A stretch of DNA of 9,900 nt from Granulicella sp. (GTDB taxonomy: Bacteria > Acidobacteriota > Terriglobia > Terriglobales > Acidobacteriaceae), in assembly GCA_003133205.1 (NCBI GenBank), contig PKWK01000211.1:1-9900 (forward strand), read 5' to 3'. The notes beneath the pieces were generated by a model. It did not search any database. It saw only the letters and a list, made by a program, of their open reading frames with translations, and was not told the origin of the DNA. This document shows, piece after piece, positions 6,948-9,900 of the stretch (its first letter is position 1; the number at the start of each line of letters is the position of its first letter). The translations under genes were made by a program, and so were the position numbers.

Positions 6948-8786
6948 TCACGTGGTGACGGCGAGTTCTTCTTCGAGCTGCTGCTTTTCGGCGAGGGCGG
7001 TGTAGTAGCCGCTGCGGGCGATGAGTTCGTCGTGGGTGCCCAACTCGGCGATGCGGCCGGCGACGAGGACGGCGATCTGGTTGGCGTTTCGCGCCGTGGA
7101 GACGCGGTGGGAGATGAAGATGGTGGTGCGGCCGCGCATGACCTCGCGCAGGCCGGAGAGGATGCGCTCTTCGGTGTAGGTGTCGACTGAAGCGAGCGCG
7201 TCGTCGAGGATGAGGATGGGTGGATTGCGGATGACGGCGCGGGCGATTGCGGTGCGCTGTTTCTGTCCGCCGGAGAGGGTGATGCCGCGTTCGCCGACCT
7301 TGGTTTCGAAGCCGTTGGGGAACTCGAGGATCTCGGCGGCGATGTGCGCGGTGGTGGCGGCGTCGAGGATCTCGGGCTGAGTGGCGTCGGGGCGTCCGAA
7401 GGCGATGTTCTGCGCGATGGTGTCGGAGAAGAGGAAAGTCTCCTGGGGGACGAAGCCGATGTCGTGACGGAGGTCGGCGAGCGCGTGTTCGCGGATGGGG
7501 CGGCCGTCGATGAGGATGGTTCCCGGCGGCGCGTCGTGGAGGCGGGGGATGAGGCCGACCAGCGTGGACTTGCCGGAGCCAGTGGGGCCGACGATGGCGA
7601 GGGACGTTCCCGCGGGGATGCTGAGGTTGATGTTGTGGAGGACTTCGGGGCCTCCGGTTGGATAGGTGAAGTCGAGGTTGCGGAAGGTGATGTCGCCATG
7701 GAGTTGGGATATGTGGGTCTGCGTCTGTCCCCCGGCTTCTGTGGCGCCCCGGGCAAAATGCGGGGGTTCTTCCCCTTCACTTCGTTCAGGGTCAGAATGA
7801 CAGCTGAATAGATTGGGGTCGTCGGCGATGGCGGGTTGCTGCTTGAGGAGTTCGTCGATGCGGACGACGGAGGCGGTGCCGCGCTGGAAGAGGTTGACGA
7901 CCCAGCCGATGGCGATCATGGGCCAGATGAGCTGGACCATGTAGACGTTGAAGGCGGCGAAGTCGCCGACGGAGATGCGGTGGCTGACGACCTCGTGGCC
8001 GCCGACCAGCAGCGTGATCGCCAGGCCGAGGCCGAGCACGAGTTCGAGCGACGGCCAGAGCATGGCCATCAGGCGGACAAGGTGGAGGGAACGGCCGATG
8101 TACTCCTGGTTGGCGGTTTCGAAGGAGGCGATCTCGGCGTCTTCCTGGGCGAAGGCTCGGATGAGGCGCGCGCCGGAGAAGTTCTCCTGCGCTTTGGCGG
8201 AGATGTCGGAGAACATGGCCTGGATGCGCTCGAAGCGGCGGTGAATGCGCTGGCCGAAGGATTGGACGAGGACGGAGGCGAGGGGCAGCGGGCCGACGGC
8301 GCAGAGGGTGAGCTTGGGGCTGATGTGGATCATGAAGGGCAGCGCGGCCGCGGTGAAGACGAGGCAGTTTGCCGAGTACATGATGGCCGGGCCGAGGAGT
8401 TGGCGGACGGCGTTGAGGTCGTTGGTGGTGCGGGCCATGATGTCGCCGGTGCGATGGGTGTGGTAGAAGCCGGCGGATTGGCGTTCCAGATTTGCGAAGA
8501 GGTCGTTGCGGAGGTCGAACTCGATCTCGCGCGAGGCTCCGATGATGACCTGGCGGGTGATGTAGAGGAAGACGGCGGAGAGACCGGCGACGAGGAGGAG
8601 TCGCAGCGCGTGATGGATGATCTTGGCTTCGGTGACGCCGTGATTCATGTCATCGATGGCGTGCCCGACGATGCGGGGGAGCAGGACGCGGACGACATTA
8701 TAGCAGATGACCGCGACGCCTCCCCAGGCGAGGTTCTTCCAGTAGCGTTTCAGGTAGGGAGCGAGCGGTTTGATGCGTTCAAGCAT
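6948..8786 (-). CDS. ABC exporter, fused permease and ATPase (MdlA/heterodimer type)
   Basis: A 612-residue type IV-fold half-transporter of the inner membrane that uses ATP to export lipids, drugs or peptides. Six membrane helices lie at about 19-38, 62-82, 138-156, 160-178, 245-263 and 280-300. The ATPase shows Walker A GPTGSGKST (400-408), the Q-loop Q448, signature LSGGQ (504-508), Walker B ending ILDD (526-529), D-loop SVD and switch His560. The residue after the Walker B aspartate is Asp529, not the catalytic Glu. That pattern is known from one half of heterodimeric exporters such as MdlA/MdlB or BmrC/BmrD, but no partner gene is in the window. Residues about 328-352 are encoded by a dispersed-type repeat lying between the two domains. 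No Shine-Dalgarno sequence precedes the ATG. The substrate is unknown. Confidence 0.93.
   Translation of the reverse strand: MLERIKPLAPYLKRYWKNLAWGGVAVICYNVVRVLLPRIVGHAIDDMNHGVTEAKIIHHALRLLLVAGLSAVFLYITRQVIIGASREIEFDLRNDLFANLERQSAGFYHTHRTGDIMARTTNDLNAVRQLLGPAIMYSANCLVFTAAALPFMIHISPKLTLCAVGPLPLASVLVQSFGQRIHRRFERIQAMFSDISAKAQENFSGARLIRAFAQEDAEIASFETANQEYIGRSLHLVRLMAMLWPSLELVLGLGLAITLLVGGHEVVSHRISVGDFAAFNVYMVQLIWPMIAIGWVVNLFQRGTASVVRIDELLKQQPAIADDPNLFSCHSDPERSEGEEPPHFARGATEAGGQTQTHISQLHGDITFRNLDFTYPTGGPEVLHNINLSIPAGTSLAIVGPTGSGKSTLVGLIPRLHDAPPGTILIDGRPIREHALADLRHDIGFVPQETFLFSDTIAQNIAFGRPDATQPEILDAATTAHIAAEILEFPNGFETKVGERGITLSGGQKQRTAIARAVIRNPPILILDDALASVDTYTEERILSGLREVMRGRTTIFISHRVSTARNANQIAVLVAGRIAELGTHDELIARSGYYTALAEKQQLEEELAVTT
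7752..7805 (-). repeat. Dispersed-type repeat inserted in frame in the ABC exporter
   Basis: On the minus strand the element begins AGCTGTCATTCTGACCC and ends GAACCCCCGCATTTTGCC, matching the ends of the intergenic copy at 6859-6907. Its arms TTCTGACCCT (7788-7797) and AGGGGAAGAA (7767-7776) pair as 4 bp, a tandem G-A mismatch, then 4 bp, around an 11-base loop. This is the same position and geometry as the perfect stem of the other copy. It is translated as SCHSDPERSEGEEPPHFA with no stop or frameshift. Homology may extend downstream to about 7731. Confidence 0.7.
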
Positions 8787-8836
8787 GGTTGATTAGATGA
8801 GTTTTTGAGGAGAAGGCTTCGCGGTGTGGGTCGGAA

Positions 8837-8864
8837 CCCCACATCTCAAGGTCGAGATGTGGGG
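8837..8864. repeat. Strong palindrome between FKBP and ABC exporter genes
   Basis: CCCCACATCTC and GAGATGTGGGG form a perfect 11-bp stem around a 6-base loop (AAGGTC). It begins 9 bases after the FKBP stop and ends 50 bases before the ABC exporter start. No U-run follows. On the minus strand it is preceded by GGGTG, giving GGGTGCCCCA, which I recall as the edge of a dispersed acidobacterial element; this is memory, not a search. It may attenuate or stabilise the FKBP transcript. Confidence 0.65.
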
Positions 8865-8872
8865 CACCCGGT

Positions 8873-9619
8873 TTATTGAGGCTTCGAGGGCGTGGAACTG
8901 GGGGTGGTGGCGGGTTGCGCCGAGGTTGGAGCCGGTTGCGCGGCGGCGGCGGCTGGCGGAGCGGGCGGCTTGGGCTCGGTGTCGCTCTGGCTGACGAGTT
9001 CGACATCGAAGACCAGGTCGGCCTTGCCCGGGATGGGAGGTTTGCCGTTGGGGCCATAGGCGAGCTGCCATGGAATGATGAGGCGGCGCTTTCCGCCAAC
9101 GCGCATGCCCGACAGGCCGGTGTCCCATCCGGCGATGACATGGTGCTGGCCATAGGGGAAGGAGAAGGGTGCCTGACCCGGGTGGTCGTCGGAGGAGTCG
9201 AACTTGGTGCCATCGGTCAGATATCCGGTGTATTTGACGGTGTACCACTTGTGCGGCGCGGCGAGTTCGCCGGTGCCGACTTTAGTGTCGATGAAGTTCA
9301 GCGAGAAGGTGGAGGATTCAATGCCGAGGGTCTCGGTGAGAGCTGAGCCTACCAACGGCGCGGCGTAGTCGACCTTGACGCTTGGCACAGTGGTGAGGGT
9401 ATAGAGCGGCTTGGCACAGGGTACGCCGGCGGGTAGGGCCGGGATCTTCGGCGAGAGGTCGGGCAGCTTCGCGCAACCGGTATGCGTGGCCACAGGAGCA
9501 CGCGTAGCGGCAGCGGCGTGCGTTGCAGGGTGGGGCTTGGCTGGGGCCGGCGTTTGAGCTATGGCGGCGTTTTGAGCGAGCGCGATCGAGACGAAGAGCA
9601 GGGTTGGGGTGAGCTTCAT
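8873..9619 (-). CDS. Exported FKBP-type peptidyl-prolyl cis-trans isomerase
   Basis: Catalyses proline isomerisation during folding of exported proteins, probably in the periplasm. A signal peptide (residues 1-21, cleavage AIA|Q) is followed by an Ala/Pro-rich linker. Two CAK-containing cysteine sites (Cys49, Cys68) could pair as a disulfide. A strand-rich lead-in comes next, then one FKBP domain at about 107-210. The active-site set of FKBP12 is conserved: Tyr130, Phe140, Asp141, Val161-Ile162, Trp165, Tyr188 and Phe204, in YTGYLTDGTKFDSS, VIAGWD, LAYGPNGKPPIP and LVFDVELV. The last 35 residues are an Ala/Pro/Thr tail without structure. The start at 9619 gives a complete signal peptide, but no clear Shine-Dalgarno sequence precedes it. 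The gene lies 97 bases after the LptF/G-type gene and 86 bases before the ABC exporter on the same strand. Confidence 0.93.
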   Translation of the reverse strand: MKLTPTLLFVSIALAQNAAIAQTPAPAKPHPATHAAAATRAPVATHTGCAKLPDLSPKIPALPAGVPCAKPLYTLTTVPSVKVDYAAPLVGSALTETLGIESSTFSLNFIDTKVGTGELAAPHKWYTVKYTGYLTDGTKFDSSDDHPGQAPFSFPYGQHHVIAGWDTGLSGMRVGGKRRLIIPWQLAYGPNGKPPIPGKADLVFDVELVSQSDTEPKPPAPPAAAAAQPAPTSAQPATTPSSTPSKPQ

Positions 9620-9716
9620 AATGCAACCATGATACCAACGGCAAGGACAAAGGCTTAACCCCGATCAAAGCCGATGGAGACCGATTCAATGCGGATGTGA
9701 GAAAGGCAAAGACTCG

Positions 9717-9900
9717 TTAGGTGGGGGTGCGGAGGAGGAGGTAGGTTCCGGCGATGCCGAAGAGGAGGTCGGGAGACCAGGCGGCGAGCAGGGGCGGGAG
9801 GGTGCTGATCTCTCCCATGGAGCTGAAGAGGCTGGCGACGCCGAGGTAGGCGATGCCGACGCCGATGGCGGTAGCGATGCCGATGAGGCCTCCGCGCTTG
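9717..9900 (-). CDS. LptF/LptG-type permease, C-terminal 60 codons only
   Basis: The visible peptide begins KRGGLIGIATAIGVGIAY and ends LLLRTPT followed by TAA; the gene runs off the window's right edge. Two hydrophobic spans (about residues 3-25 and 37-57 of the visible part) are separated by SSMGEISTLPPLLAAWSPD. This layout, with a Pro before Leu/Ala and a W-x-P-D turn, is the typical last hairpin of YjgP/YjgQ (LptF/LptG) proteins. Those are the inner-membrane permease subunits that, with LptB, extract lipopolysaccharide for transport to the outer membrane. LptF cannot be separated from LptG on this fragment, so no symbol is given. It is the most upstream gene of the minus-strand series visible here. 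The 97 bases to the FKBP start contain only a weak 5-bp hairpin (GGCTT 9652-9656 with AAGCC 9668-9672). Confidence 0.8.
   Translation of the reverse strand, partial: KRGGLIGIATAIGVGIAYLGVASLFSSMGEISTLPPLLAAWSPDLLFGIAGTYLLLRTPT

Noticed and set aside
6893..7780. A 295-codon minus-strand frame running through the exporter's ATPase half
   Set aside because: It is Ser/Pro/Ala/Thr-rich low complexity in an alternative frame of a clearly real ATPase domain.
7836..8792. A 318-codon plus-strand open frame antisense to the ABC exporter
   Set aside because: The peptide is an acidic Glu/Asp/Gly/Val string mirroring the exporter's codons. This is a usual shadow in GC-rich DNA; the exporter has all its motifs on the other strand.
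9652..9672. GGCTT...AAGCC hairpin as a terminator after the LptF/G-type gene
   Set aside because: Only 5 bp with an 11-base loop and no convincing U-run; likely incidental.

Overview
The window is a GC-rich, densely coded stretch of a bacterial chromosome. It most likely comes from an Acidobacteriota species of the Terriglobales type. That placement is an inference from three things: the FKBP architecture, the lineage-flavoured exported proteins, and the dispersed 'TCATTCTGA...' and 'GTGCCCCA' palindromic elements. No marker gene proves it. I see no rRNA, tRNA, CRISPR array, transposase or phage gene, and no gene-free stretch longer than about 240 bases.

Plus-strand half (1-5654). The window opens inside mutL (mismatch repair, endonuclease-type MutL) and contains all of it except roughly the first 20 codons. 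After a 218-base gap with a candidate promoter comes an unusual 760-residue protein. It has about 300 ordered residues with winged-helix character, a short acidic linker, and a basic, low-complexity tail of about 420 residues with tandem KP[SA][FY] repeats. Its stop overlaps the start of cmk (cytidylate kinase), so the two genes are almost certainly translationally coupled. Next is an AT-richer 236-base leader region with several dyads, including a perfect 14-bp palindrome, followed by a small cold-shock protein gene.

Minus-strand half (5774-9900). Read in the direction of transcription, from high to low coordinates: the last 60 codons of an LptF/LptG-type permease, an exported FKBP-type prolyl isomerase, a fused permease-ATPase ABC exporter of the MdlA/heterodimer type, and an exported protein of unknown function with a LolA-like flavour. 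This side therefore serves the envelope: lipopolysaccharide transport, periplasmic folding and export. The two halves converge at about 5655-5773, where two hairpins lie between the opposing genes.

The most unusual local signal is a short dispersed-type repeat found twice. One copy is the intergenic palindrome just downstream of the ABC exporter. The other is read in frame inside the exporter, adding about 25 residues between its membrane domain and its ATPase. A second, unrelated palindrome with an 11-bp stem separates the exporter from the FKBP gene. I did not find a clearly new multi-gene system. The least understood gene is the winged-helix and basic-tail protein coupled to cmk.
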